Shown here: positions 13,601-27,100 of the stretch, piece after piece | Numbering within the stretch: position 1 is the stretch's first letter | Layout: every line of letters starts with the position of its first letter | NCBI GenBank assembly: GCA_004352715.1 | Contig: SCFE01000024.1 | Coordinates: 1,003,676 to 1,067,675 of the forward strand | Direction: 5' to 3' | Length of the DNA stretch: 64,000 nt | Source of the DNA: Hofstenia miamia | Lineage: Eukaryota > Xenacoelomorpha > Acoela | Program-made: the position numbers and the translations under genes | The notes under the pieces: generated by a model | What the model was told of the DNA's origin: nothing | Database searches by the model: none | The model's input: only the letters and a program-made list of their open reading frames with translations

Positions 13601-16330
13601 ACATCCTAAGATTCCCCATTAATGTTGCAGAAATAATATTTAGAATATCTCAAAGGCAAATAGATTGAAAAATAATACCATCATAAGCAGACGCTGCTTA
13701 AATTTGCTGAACATATGAATATGAAAAACAATTAATAAACTTTGAAGAACTTTGTGGCAAATTTTACTCCATTACTATTTTCAGTATTATTTGAATTGGC
13801 TATTGCGAATACAGAACTTGAAAATATTAAATTTTGGGTGCACACAAAGTATAATAAAAATTCTAATGTGAGATAACATTCTTGAGCAAACTGTTGTTAC
13901 AGAATTTGAGAGTATGAATTAAATATTGGTGCTGCCAGCATGCTTCCACCAATTACAATAGATGGTGAGCCCTAAAACGTTTCCTCCCTACAGAGCTTCG
14001 AAGTTGTCAGCAAAGTGAAGACGACATATCTCAATCTTCAATCATTGAATTAAGTTTTGAAATCCCAAGTAGATTTCCGTTAGATCACTATGCAGTGAAG
14101 ATCCTGTGCAATCCAATGGTTCCAGCATTCGCCTTGCCATAAAAACCACCCCATATTCAGTTGTCGCCATTGTGAACAAAATTATTTGAAGCAAGAGAGT
14201 AGATCACCTCAAAAACTATTCTTTCTGTCTTTGCTATGTCATCCCGACATTTATCAACTTATTGGCTATTAATGTTCTACTAATTCATCAGATTTTATAA
14301 TTGCAGAGGCAAACCCCTCAAAAACAATAAGCAATAGAATGAAAAAACACACTCGAACTGATTTAAAAGCGAATTGAAAAAAAACCATGACGTAAAAAAT
14401 TTTTAAAATGAATATATAATTCATTGATAAATTACATATTTATGAGGAATAAGATAAAAGTAATTAAGTGATACAACATAACAAATGTAATTCATTTTCA
14501 GTTTTTTTCAGTTCATTTTCAGTTCACATAATTGCACAATCATTTTAAAATTTGAATAGAAATATTTTTTTTTTTTTTCACGCGCTTTCGCAATAAAATT
14601 TTGTAATTTGTTTACACTAGAATTCAGAAAGTTGAAGAAGTGTAAACGATATATTTGCCGCTATTAAATTTGCTAGGCAAACACTCCATGTTGAACAAAC
14701 ATTAACCAGCAACAGATAGTATTATAGGCACACACATTTTTTTAGCAATGAAATATAAAACAAAAAAATAACCCCAGTTTGTCTAACAGCATCATACCAT
14801 AGAAAAATATATATATATATATATATATATAATATTCAGTTATTGAAACACAGATGATTTTCCAATAGACATGCTACAATATTTTGTTCATCGGTATCAG
14901 AAGAGTTCAGCTAACTAGTTATATACTTTACATCATGTCATAAACTTGTGATGAAATAATATAGGTATTGCGAAAAATGCAGAATACAAACATCATACAA
15001 GCGCAAAGTTAACTTTCAAGAATACATCATAAGCATCAATCACACTAAATGGATATGTAGGACAGATCGTGAGTCTTCATTAACAGTTAAGTCTATTCTA
15101 AATATGTTTTCGCCGTCTTTGGGAGAACTCTTATAGTTTATTGTAAATAAAAATGGAAAATCACCGTTCAATTGCCGATGTTACAAGCTGTACATGATGC
15201 AAAGGCCCTATGTATGCACAGTGTACACTGTGAAAGCAGATTAAGAGTGAAAAATGAATGATTTTTGAAAAAGCAATGATGACTCGCGAAGTATTGCACT
15301 CATAAGTAAATAACAGTTCGGACATGAAAATCAGTATGTTTATAGAGCATAACAATACTAAAACACATAGATGTCTACAAATTAGGAGAAATTGGAACCA
15401 AATACGTGAAAAATACATCTATATGTGTTTTATGACAGCTTACCGTGCAGCCGGGGTTTGGTTACTCGCCAAATCAATGCTAAAATTAAGTAAAAAAGCT
15501 TGTGACTTTTGCATATTAAATTAGGTTTATTAATAATCGTAGGGTAAACGTATAGGAGTATCTGTTATGGTAAACACGCTAATCCTTAAGCATTGACATG
15601 CATTGCGCAGATTGTCGACCATGCTTTGTCTTATTCACTTTGTTTGCTATCTGTTTGAACATCTAAGAGACAATTCCCAACTTTCTACATAAATGTTTAC
15701 GAAACAATTCTCAAACCATATCGTAAAATATAACTATTGAATAACTATCAAAGAAATGCCTTTTATATTGTAATGTATGCAATATACTCGGATTTTGGAA
15801 AGATTGTTTATACATTTATTCGTCATACATACATACCAGTAAACGTATATGAATCATAGTTTTGTACATATGATTTAAATGTGGTGAGCCCATTGATATT
15901 TATTATTGTGATTTACTGTTTTCTAATACTTAAACTCTTTAATTCTTAAATAATACTAAACGGTTCCCAGAAAATATGTGTTTGATTGCATCAGAAGAGA
16001 TATAGAATGTATCAAAAACTTAAATCGATTATCGAGCCCTAATCAAATAAATGCAAGTTAATTATAAAAAGTACAGATTGGGTGTGTACGTTAGCACAAG
16101 CATGCGCACAACTCGAGCTTGAAACTTAATTAAAAGGGAAACTTGCATGCAACTCACCAAGGCAACAATAATATGTAAAACACTTACGCTTTCAGAGGGA
16201 CACCTTCACTGTGGTAACTAAAAATTATTTTGTTAGAATTTCGATTGATCCTCCGCAAATATCTTTTAACATAGAGCAAAGCCGTGCCTCCACTCGGTAG
16301 TTATAGCGATACAGCTTAAAATGGAACCAA
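4700..16330. other. Long gene-poor A/T-rich region
   Basis: No open frame here combines length, splice signals and plausible composition. Short runs of higher G+C occur near 9640-9860 and 10390-10500 and could be decayed repeats. A GATA tract sits near 8477-8492, a poly-T run near 14567, and a (TA)n tract near 14806-14832. The sequence at 10407-10500 and that ending at 11931 have hAT-terminus-like wording but do not pair convincingly. Confidence 0.5.
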
Positions 16331-16707
16331 CAGGACTGTTCAATTATTTGATTGATAATTAACTTAGCACCTCCTAATTGATAATTGATTGACATCGTAG
16401 TAAAATTCGATTAAATTATCAATTAGCAGCAATTTTCACTATTGCTTGCAATTAAAATTTCAAACGTGCAGGGTGTTTTGTTTGAACCAAATGCAGTTCA
16501 GCAACACAGTTAACGAAAATGTAATTGGTCTAAGCCCTAAACCTAAATATATAAGCCAATAGGCGTTAGTTCTATTGGATCTCCTTTTGTTTGCGACATT
16601 TCTTTGAACAATAGTTTAGGAAAAAAAGTTTTTTAGCTATCAATATCCGTTGAGATAATTGATTGACAATTTATCGACACTAATAATTTGATTATCGAAC
16701 AGCCCTA
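16331..16707. mobile_element. hAT-like MITE (non-autonomous)
   Basis: The left end begins CAGGACTGTTCAATTATTTG. The right end, read from the other strand, begins TAGGGCTGTTCGATAATC and goes on with ATTATTAG-type sequence, giving imperfect terminal inverted repeats of about 30 bp. The CAGGGCTGT start is typical of hAT superfamily termini. There is no coding capacity inside. I could not find a clean 8-bp target duplication, so the exact ends may be off by a few bases. Confidence 0.5.
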
Positions 16708-18872
16708 TTTAAATTCAATAATACCGGCCGGTGTAGCCGGTGGTTTGATTGCCATTAAACAGCTTTGAAAAATCCGCCCAAATACTCGCCGAGTGGAACC
16801 AAAGCCAAAGTGTTATAAATATATTGAACAATCGATAGAGACATTTTTTATGGATGACGATTCAAGATAAATGATTAAACCTTTAATTCAATTAAAGAGT
16901 CCAAACCAAAATTATTGTGATTAAACAGTGCATGCATACTGGAAACATTTCCCAAAACAACAAGCAATGAAACAATATTTGCTGGATTTTAAAACCATGT
17001 AAAAAATTTCCTTAGTTTACATCATAGAAATTGAATGTTTCAATGATGTCACAATGACAGCAATCAGCCTAGTTTGCATTGAGTTTAAAAACATAAAACA
17101 AGCTGTGCATTTACAACATTGAAATAACTTTGGCATTTTGATTGACTAACGATCAGTCATTAATGAAAGGCATTGAGTTAAAACAACTAAAAATTATACA
17201 ATGAAATTTTTTAAATATTGCTTAATCTCAGAAATTAAATTATAAAAAGATTGTAGGCCAGCCAAATCAAAATTAAAAATACGAAACATAACTGGAAACT
17301 CGATCTACAAATTAACTAAACTTGAGTTGCAATCAATAACAATCATTGAAATATGATTAATGACTTTATTCCGATACTTATTTGTTAAAGAATTGGATAG
17401 AAGAGTAGCCTATTTCCTTGAGGTCAAAAGTTTTTAAGCTATAAATAGTGTGACAATTATATCTATTCTATTGTTTTGTTAAGCAATTGTATACAGATTG
17501 ATGTCACTAGAATAATATATCTGTAAGCAATGAAAATAGAAGACGATTGACAAATCAAAAGTTGATATTCTTGGCTTTGTTGACTTTAATCATACTAAAT
17601 AATTTCACAAATCCCTTATTTTTGGTCTAAGCAAATTTTGTAAAAATCTTTTAGACGAGAAAAAAACTTTTGACATTGTTGACTATAATATTGATGCTAC
17701 CAAAATTAAACAGTATTTGATAACCTTGCCTTCAATTTGAGTACATTGCTGCAGATGACATTTAAGTAGGCCATGAGGGAATACAGAAATATCAAATTTA
17801 GTGAAAACCTAAATGGTGAAAATTTCTACAAATTACTTTTGAATATTGGTTCAATAAAAAATCTACTGTATACTTAGATGGGTATTTGAAGTTTATCTTA
17901 TCTTCCTGGTTGATCTACAGAACTATTTGTTAGTCGCTGAAACTAATGAAATATTGCATCAAAGCTTGGTGGTTAGTATCCTACACACAGAAGCAAGCTA
18001 AGCAGTTAAAAGGTCATAACTATTTGCCACTGCTCAAATTTTCACATAAGTTACCTTTCAGGCTTTCTTGTGCTAGAACGATAAACTTATTAAAAATATA
18101 TTTAAACGAAAATATAGTTAATAGGAATAAAAATTCAAAATTCTGATTGTAAAATTCGAAATGTGAAAACAAATATGCTTACATGTATTTAGGTTTAAAC
18201 AAAACTCCAGAAAATCACGTGATTAATTCAGGATAATTATAATAGTGATTTTAGACAAATTATAACAAATTTTTAGAAAAACCGTTTTCGAACATACTTT
18301 GCTTAAATAGAGCATGTCCTAAATGCAATCTTAATCCGAGATCAATCATATGTTAATTACAATTAAAAAATCAAAAAGAGCATTTTAGATAACAGAAATC
18401 TTGAATGTATTTATTCACAGTTGAAATAACCACAGCAAAAAATATTATATATGAAGCAAACCTATTGCTAAATAAAATTTAGAGTGTGCAAAAGTTCAAT
18501 GCATAAATGAGATAGTTCACATCGAAATAGCTGAATTCATGTAGTTGCTATTGAATTTCACAGTTGTTGGCAACTTAATAGGTTTGGATCAATAGATAAA
18601 GAGCTTCAGACTAATGATCAATTCTAACTAATCACCTCATCAAGCAAAAGATTTAGCATGAGACAGGAAGGAAACTGCCCAATAAAGGAGCATCTGGGAC
18701 TACCAAAATCAATTGTCATCGCAACAAACGCAAGTTAATTGTCTGATAAAAATTGCCGTCAAATTCGAATTTGCAAAAAAATTAAAAGTTATAATTGTTG
18801 TGATACTGTACGTAACTAACTATAAGTTGGAATTGGCATGTTCCATTATTTCGTAATGACTCATTCTAAGAA
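16708..18872. other. Non-coding stretch
   Basis: A/T-rich sequence with only short chance open frames. No RNA gene or repeat copy recognised. Confidence 0.5.
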
Positions 18873-19813
18873 NNNNNNNNNNNNNNNNNNNNNNNNNNNN
18901 NNNNNNNNNNNNNNNNNNNNNNNNNNNNNNNNNNNNNNNNNNNNNNNNNNNNNNNNNNNNNNNNNNNNNNNNNNNNNNNNNNNNNNNNNNNNNNNNNNNN
19001 NNNNNNNNNNNNNNNNNNNNNNNNNNNNNNNNNNNNNNNNNNNNNNNNNNNNNNNNNNNNNNNNNNNNNNNNNNNNNNNNNNNNNNNNNNNNNNNNNNNN
19101 NNNNNNNNNNNNNNNNNNNNNNNNNNNNNNNNNNNNNNNNNNNNNNNNNNNNNNNNNNNNNNNNNNNNNNNNNNNNNNNNNNNNNNNNNNNNNNNNNNNN
19201 NNNNNNNNNNNNNNNNNNNNNNNNNNNNNNNNNNNNNNNNNNNNNNNNNNNNNNNNNNNNNNNNNNNNNNNNNNNNNNNNNNNNNNNNNNNNNNNNNNNN
19301 NNNNNNNNNNNNNNNNNNNNNNNNNNNNNNNNNNNNNNNNNNNNNNNNNNNNNNNNNNNNNNNNNNNNNNNNNNNNNNNNNNNNNNNNNNNNNNNNNNNN
19401 NNNNNNNNNNNNNNNNNNNNNNNNNNNNNNNNNNNNNNNNNNNNNNNNNNNNNNNNNNNNNNNNNNNNNNNNNNNNNNNNNNNNNNNNNNNNNNNNNNNN
19501 NNNNNNNNNNNNNNNNNNNNNNNNNNNNNNNNNNNNNNNNNNNNNNNNNNNNNNNNNNNNNNNNNNNNNNNNNNNNNNNNNNNNNNNNNNNNNNNNNNNN
19601 NNNNNNNNNNNNNNNNNNNNNNNNNNNNNNNNNNNNNNNNNNNNNNNNNNNNNNNNNNNNNNNNNNNNNNNNNNNNNNNNNNNNNNNNNNNNNNNNNNNN
19701 NNNNNNNNNNNNNNNNNNNNNNNNNNNNNNNNNNNNNNNNNNNNNNNNNNNNNNNNNNNNNNNNNNNNNNNNNNNNNNNNNNNNNNNNNNNNNNNNNNNN
19801 NNNNNNNNNNNNN
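18873..19813. other. Assembly gap (941 N)
   Basis: An N run whose right flank is a (TA)n tract. The non-round length suggests an estimated gap size. Confidence 0.95.
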
Positions 19814-20373
19814 TATATATATATATATATACCTGTATATAAACAGTGTTAGTGAAATGAAACTCGCACTTCAACTAAGAACCATCTTCATTGAAAATAA
19901 TTGAAAAGTTTTATAAGAGAAAATAGCAGTAAAACAAATTGAGAAAAAAATGTAAATGAATTTTTTGAAAATGAAGGAAATAGCGGAAAACAAAAAAGAA
20001 TCCTTTTTTGGTACACTTCAGTTAAATTAATGTGTATTTGAATAAGATTCCTAGAATTTACAGTAACTTGATATTTGATGAAGATATTCTGTTCTTCAAA
20101 AGTCATTTATAACATCAAATATATTTGCAAATTATAAATTTTAAGAAAAATTCTAGATAGAAAATGATGATGATGAAATCTTCTCCATTCTATTTTCAAG
20201 CAGAAAGTTGATTTTAGGGAACATTCAATCGAAGCGGGTTATTAATTTTGTTACCGAGAGTTATTGGGGGTGGGGTTAAGTTATACCATTAGGTATTGTT
20301 AATAAATTTTCTACAGCTCATTTTTGGATTCTGTCTCCTGTTATTATGCATCAAGAGTTCTTTTTGTTTTTAT

Positions 20374-20379
20374 TTTATT
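20374..20379 (-). promoter_or_regulatory. Candidate polyadenylation signal of the prominin gene
   Basis: AATAAA on the minus strand, about 275 bp downstream of the proposed prominin stop codon at 20655-20657. A hexamer like this is common by chance in such A/T-rich DNA, so it is only a candidate. Confidence 0.2.
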
Positions 20380-20654
20380 ATATTATTAGCTTTTGTAATT
20401 AATTTCAAATATAAAGGTTCCGCCATTAGTCAACGGTGAATTTTAAAATTATCTCAAAAATAAGTAAGCCTCAAATTGCTATCTTCTTGGTTGGTAAAGA
20501 GCTAATTGGCATCAAATCTGCCATAAACAGTATAAATCATAATATTGAGCATTAGTAGTACTTCTCAATTTTTTGCACGGTTGCATTGAATACTACACAC
20601 TCCTTGTTTAACAAATCCCCAGAAGTCACAAACAATCGAATGCTATTCAATGAT

Positions 20655-20837
20655 CTATCCATTTCCCACCAAACGGGTTAGTGAACCGATCATAAACAAC
20701 ATTAGGTTAATATCGTAAAGCTCAATCCTACTGGAAGAGCTATTCATATTATCTGACATATTCTGAAAAATAGGATGCTGCTGCTGCACTCTCCATTGAC
20801 CGCGTTGTTGAAGAAAAACGGGGGTGTAGTCGAGTTG
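20655..20837 (-). CDS. Candidate prominin terminal exon: Gln/Ser-rich tail and stop
   Basis: A 183-bp candidate after TTCCTAG|, ending with TAG at 20655-20657. It begins QLDYTPVFLQQRGQWRVQQQ and continues through a serine run to RLVGNG. The composition suits a cytosolic tail, and the G+C level is above that of the introns. The same DNA is also open on the plus strand (20775-20936), so coding evidence by composition alone is ambiguous. Confidence 0.45.
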   Translation of the reverse strand, partial: QLDYTPVFLQQRGQWRVQQQHPIFQNMSDNMNSSSSRIELYDINLMLFMIGSLTRLVGNG

Positions 20838-21054
20838 CTAGGAATTGGACATAAAGCTATAGCAAACCGCGATATTGCGTTGCACGGGCGAGAAGGCGTA
20901 CAAATTTTAGTACAAAGTGGGTTGCATAACGGTTGAATAGAATTTTGCATGTGTTTGAAAATATTGACTAACAAAACATTTGAAATGTTTACATAAAAAA
21001 TGTATACACATAAATAATGTTCTGTCCACAAATTAGTGAATTAAGATTACTGAA

Positions 21055-21100
<46 letters not shown>

Positions 21101-24100
21101 GGGCACATGTACTACTTAAAATTTATTTTAATATCAAAAGGGTTTTCGTTGATCCATTTGTGCATTGCGATTCCTTTAATAAGATTAGTATGCAAAGCTA
21201 TAAAATGTGTAAAAATGTATGTAAAAAGAATAAAAATATCTACAATAACTAGATGGCGTCACTAACAAAATGAGAGTAAAAAGCCTGAAAAGCAGCAATT
21301 GATACCAATTAGTAAAAATGTTAAAATCAATTGTTAAAAAATGGTTAAGCAGAAATGACAAACAGTTAGTTTTGACCTGATTACCTGGAATTTTGGTTGG
21401 TGGAATTCTGGGAATTAGTGCCAGTAACACGAAAGTGAAATTCGCTAAAATTTACATGGATTACGCAAAAATAATCGTTAATCCTAGAATTGAAAAAAAC
21501 TTTCATTCAATAAACTCGATATAACCATGTGTTTGTTAGTTGAAATTTTGTAAATGTATGCTTACATATACTAGTGGCACTAAGATTAATGTTTGATCTT
21601 CTGAAACTTTTTTCAGAACTTCTGAAAATTCAGTTTCAAGAAATTACCGTGAAAAAACATAGATTGTAGGCATTTGAAGAATTCAAACTGGGTGTTTGGA
21701 CTGCAGCGCAACTACAGGTTTGTCATTTGAGGTAGAAACATATCGAGATAAATTGAAATTTTTTAGAAAGTGCAAGGGGAAGTAACTTACTGTTGAGCAT
21801 CGTAGGGTTCTTCACTGACGAGGATTTTGTAGTGACTTGAAAGTTTGAGTGAGAAGAAAATCAAAAATAAGAAAACGAACGCAATTATCACCAAAAAGAA
21901 CGCAAATAAATTCTAAAATTAAGCAAATTAATATATTTATTAATTTGTTTGAGTATTATTAACCCCATTTCCACTAAGAACTCCTTAAAATTTATGGTAG
22001 TTCATAACTCACGATGTAATAAAGATATCTGAAATCTGAAAACCCCTAAAATTTTGAGGTCGAAGTGGAACTTGATTGGTCTATATAGAGGGCCTAATTA
22101 TCCGAACATTAAGAGGGAATAATTTTAAAGTTTTTAAAAAACAGGATTTTCCTTTGAAAAATAGTCAATATTTTTACGAAATTTTTCGCAAAAAATCTCA
22201 CCATGACAGGAGAGCGCACAGACCCAATGATGTCCTCATATCGAATGATTTCTAAATTTCTTAACAGACTTGGATAAATTGGTAGCAAATGGAGACAAAG
22301 CAGTTTGTTACTATAAAGTAACGCGAGTGGGAATAGGGTTAACAAACATTTGCATATTCCAAAAAGAACTGCAGTTATTAAAATAAATAATTATAAAACA
22401 ACCCAAATTTACATCTATTTGGTTAAAAGATAATTTAGAGCTTATTTTCATTATCAGGTAGATTAAAACACTCAAACTACGGCAAATGGGAAAACAAGTT
22501 AGTTCCATTAAGTTGTAACTTACAAAAGAAGAAAGCAGGTGGTTGCAAGAAGCATTGGTAAATCGTCTGTAGGCATTACTTAATGAGCTGCAGTTACCAA
22601 TTTCTTCCTTCACCTGAGATGTGATATAAGTTCGATATTGAGCTAGATAATCAAGGTTGCGAGCACGGATTCCTTCAACGGCCTAAGTTACCACAAATTA
22701 TTAAGTGAATATGGATAAAGGAACAAAGTATAAAACGATATTATAAGAAACAAACCCAAGTTAATAGAGTTCTGGAGAGCTCGGTAACATGGAATTTACA
22801 GGTCAAAATTTGACTAGAATCATAATCAAAATATTGGAACCATGTACTACAGATTTCATTAATAATTTGGCACTTTTTTAAGCCTTTAAAAAAATCTGCC
22901 AGCCTGGGTGCTAATTAGTGAAAATTTTGGATAAAGCGATGTAAATATGTAAAGAATAGTAACTATGTTATTGGAACATAAGATAATTTTAATCAATGGA
23001 CAAAACAGGCCCCACGTTGAACTGCTAAAATTAAGGCAGAACTCTAAAAGATAAGTATTTTACATAAACTTTTCGAAATTTCATACAATCGTATTATTAG
23101 CAACGGTGTAGCATAGATTATTTATAAGATAAAAAATGTACATTACTTACTTGGTTTAACGCAGTTTGATAATTAGGTGCGCCGTCACGTAAGAATTTTA
23201 GAGATCTTTCAAACTGCTCCAAGTTAAAGTTATCAGTACCCTATAAGTAAATGACGTATGGTGATTGAGAAATGGGCAAACCTGCAAAATTTTATTGATA
23301 CGACTCTTGCATTCTCCCTGAAATTTAAAGAACTGATCGTATGTAATCTTAAACTGATTTAATGAGGCTTCTAATCGAGGCATTCCATATTTAATAGTTT
23401 TCAACTTACTGAAGCATTCCTAAATATATCGCGATTAGTAACTACTTTTGGGATAACCACGCCAAAGTGATGTTTACTATTAATTGTCGACACTGAAGTT
23501 CTACAAGTATTATATTAATCCAAAATAAAAACTAAATCCTGCATTTGTAATCAAATCTGCGGATTCTATAATAAAATACTAAAATTTGAGAAGTCAAAAT
23601 TCAATATATATATATATATATATATATCGTGAAATGCCGCTGGAACTAAGTGACGTTTATATTAAACAAAAATAGAAAATAGACAACTCCTTACACAAAG
23701 TGAAAGCTTCAAATAATATTTTAAATTTGAGAGCACCTCAATTTTGGAATTTGCAAGAAGGCATTTATGATGGACGTAACATTAAATTTAGCATTTATGT
23801 AAAGAACATGCTAAACATTCAATGTACGTGATTGTAAGCTTTGGTGAAAAATTCTCTAGAAGCCTTTGTTAGAAAAAATAATTAAAATGTTCAAACTAAA
23901 ATACACATATAAACTAATACTAGTATTAGACATTGGAGATATTCATTTATTAGAAATTAAGCCCACTTTTTAGAATCTAATAGTGTTTTACTTAGTGACT
24001 TTCCTACTGACTTAAGTATTCCACAGCCAAATAACAATGAAGTTCTGTAAGGTGACATTTTAAAATAAGTTTCACCAAAAGATGTGTATATTTCTCGTAA

Positions 24101-27100
24101 ATTAGAAGAATAACGTATTATTAATGTACGTAAAAAGGTTAACTCCTAAAACACTAGTAATAACAAAAACAAGAGAAAAACATAATACGGATTAAAAGTA
24201 ATCATGGGATTTACTTAAAGCTTCATCCACGGTTGTATTATTTAAAGTAAACATGCCTGATATCTAGTATAGGTATCATCATCTTTGGCTTGGGTTCTTT
24301 TTGCCTCCATAGTTGAAATCATTTGCTCAAGTTTACTTTGAAGCTCACCAAATTCGAAATTTGGTTCAAGCTAAATATCGATTGAAAGTTAAGGTGAACA
24401 TAGTAAAGAATAAAAGACTCTTACTTTGGAGTCATTGAGGGAATCGTTGACATTCTGGAGAAGCTGTTGAATGTTCGTCTCAAGGAACTGCACTAATTCA
24501 CTGCTTAGGGTGTCATTGAAAAAGTACTCGACCAATTCATTGCTTGCAAGTTTGAAATTGTTCAATGAATTGTTTGCATCAGTAAAAAACTAAAATAAAT
24601 ATATTATAGCATAAGAAATATATGCCAATCAATTCAACAATGATCACGAGAACATGAATTAAAGTTATTAGCTAAACGGACAGTAAAATAAACCACTAAT
24701 TAAATTATATTTTCCTCCACATTATTAGTTCACCTATTTTTTTAAAAATGATCAGATATCTGGCAAAAGATGAAAGTGACTATCGACCTACAACCATTCT
24801 ACAATAATTATTACTACAACAGGTTACGGCATTGTAATGCGAAAAAACAATTAAATTTATCCATTCAAAAATCTCTCTTAAGGCATTTGTTTAAAATTGG
24901 ATTGTTAGTTTATCACATATTCTTTTTTGTGGCAGTTTTTATGGAACGAATACTAATATTAACGCATATAAAAGAGGAGAGTGAAGTTTGTTTGCGTATG
25001 TTGAGCATCCACAAAGAAAAAAATTCGATTGCAGTTAGTACATTATAAAGAAAATTGCGTTTATTATTACCTGGGCTTATGATAAATAATTTAGACTTGA
25101 AAATTTAAGAAACTTCACAAGTAATTTGATGCAACCAATTTCGTAAAGCATGCGCTAATTAAAAATTAAAAATTCTACGCTGTTCAACAAATTTAAATCT
25201 ATGACACATGCGACAACAGAAAATAATGCTTAACAGATATGCTATTATATCACACGAATCAAAGTTGGACTTTGGCCAATTTTTTAGGCCAGCTTAAGCT
25301 TAAACGCTTTTCCTAGTGCCACCCAGCCACCCTCCCCCTTCCCAAATCTGCATTATTTAGTAATGCAGTATTGACATACCTAATGTATCCATTTATGTTA
25401 TCCCATTACCATGGTAGTTTATTAAAGCAACAAACCCTTTTTACTACTTGGAAAAAATCGCATTGGCATGATGTTCATCAACGCTTATATACTTACTGTA
25501 TCCAGGTTGACACTATTTTCAAATTCAGCTATCTCTTCTAATGCCAAAGTGGAATAAGCAGAGCTTTTGTTGGAATCACACTGTCTAAAATAGAATTTTA
25601 TAAATCTGAAATTAATATTTACGTTCAGCCATTTACATTTAATTAAAATATAAATTCATATTTCTAACAATCATACAGTAGCATGTTTAGACGATGCAAA
25701 TGAATGTGAATTTTGAAATACCAAATAAAAATTTATATCAATTTGCATTGTTTTACTGAAATCTTAGTTTTGTGATCTGGAAATTAGGAATATTTCTTAC
25801 AGAAGTGCCTTGGACATTCCTAAATCTTGAATGGATTTTCCAATCGTTAAAGCGCTCCAAATGTATTCATATTTGTCATTGATGGCGTTCGGAGAATCAA
25901 CAACGTGTTTAACTAATGTGTATTCTTTATCTTCTAACGGCCTACAAATTCCCATTTCCACAATCCCACCTGTAAACACACCAGCTCCAGCCATCAGAAA
26001 CACAAGCCATGATACCATAAAGCAGAGCACTGCACAGCTAAAGCAGAATGAGTTATAGCAGAAATGCTTACCTTATAAAAATCTGGCTCATTCAATGGAA
26101 ATCAAAGGAAATAAATTAAATATCACTTTAACTCTTAAGCAGTTCAATTTGGCAAACACAAGATTTTTGTATACGTCACACCACATAATATACTTGGGTT
26201 CACTTAGATTTCTATAGCAACATACAATAAAGCGTATTATATGTTATTTACGGCTAAACACGCCCATACCATACATATATTTTTATTATTGCTTGAAAAT
26301 ATTTAACTTTCTGAGCATGCAGTATATATATATATATATACATGTATATATATATATNNNNNNNNNNNNNNNNNNNNNNNNNNNNNNNNNNNNNNNNNNN
26401 NNNNNNNNNNNNNNNNNNNNNNNNNNNNNNNNNNNNNNNNNNNNNNNATATATATATATATATATATATATAATAGATCGTATGTCCTTATGGGTAGAGG
26501 TTGCTTAGAAAATCAAAGAGATTCTTGTCCAAAAAGAGCCGAAACCGGTTTTTATGTCAATTTAAATGCCAAAAACATCAAGCCTTGTGTCGAGTAATTC
26601 GTTTCGTGCTTGAGTAGAATCACCAATACCCTTAACATTTTCATTAATTGCTTAGACATTTTCAGCTAAACTTTAAAAATTTCACTCTTGATATAAAAAA
26701 GCCCATGTAGGTATACACAATGACAAAATTATGAAGTCTATTTGAAGTTATATAACAAGACCAGGCAAAAAAGTTAATAACTTAGATGTAGAAGCAGTTC
26801 TTAATATTCTCTTAGTAAGAGTCTGGCGCTTATCTGACATCTCCACATCCATGGAAGCGACTGCTACTAGTTATGCTGTCCAGTAGTAATCGGAATACTT
26901 TTTACCACAAACATCAATTTCTCATTCAACAAAAGATGATTCTTTGTGCGCGGCCAAAACAAACTCAAGTGTGGAAATGTGGTTTATACTACAAACGATG
27001 AAAAAGGTAATGTTAATTTCTGAAAATGCCCAAAATAGTTAAAGGTAGATTTTAGATGGCTCATCTTTTTCAGAGCCCAAATTATTATTAAATAAAATAG

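Noticed and set aside
26031-26036. Alternative CAG acceptor for the TM4 exon
   Set aside because: GTGCAG|TG would enter with two bases, while the previous exon leaves two. Only the TAG acceptor at 26038-26039 keeps the frame.
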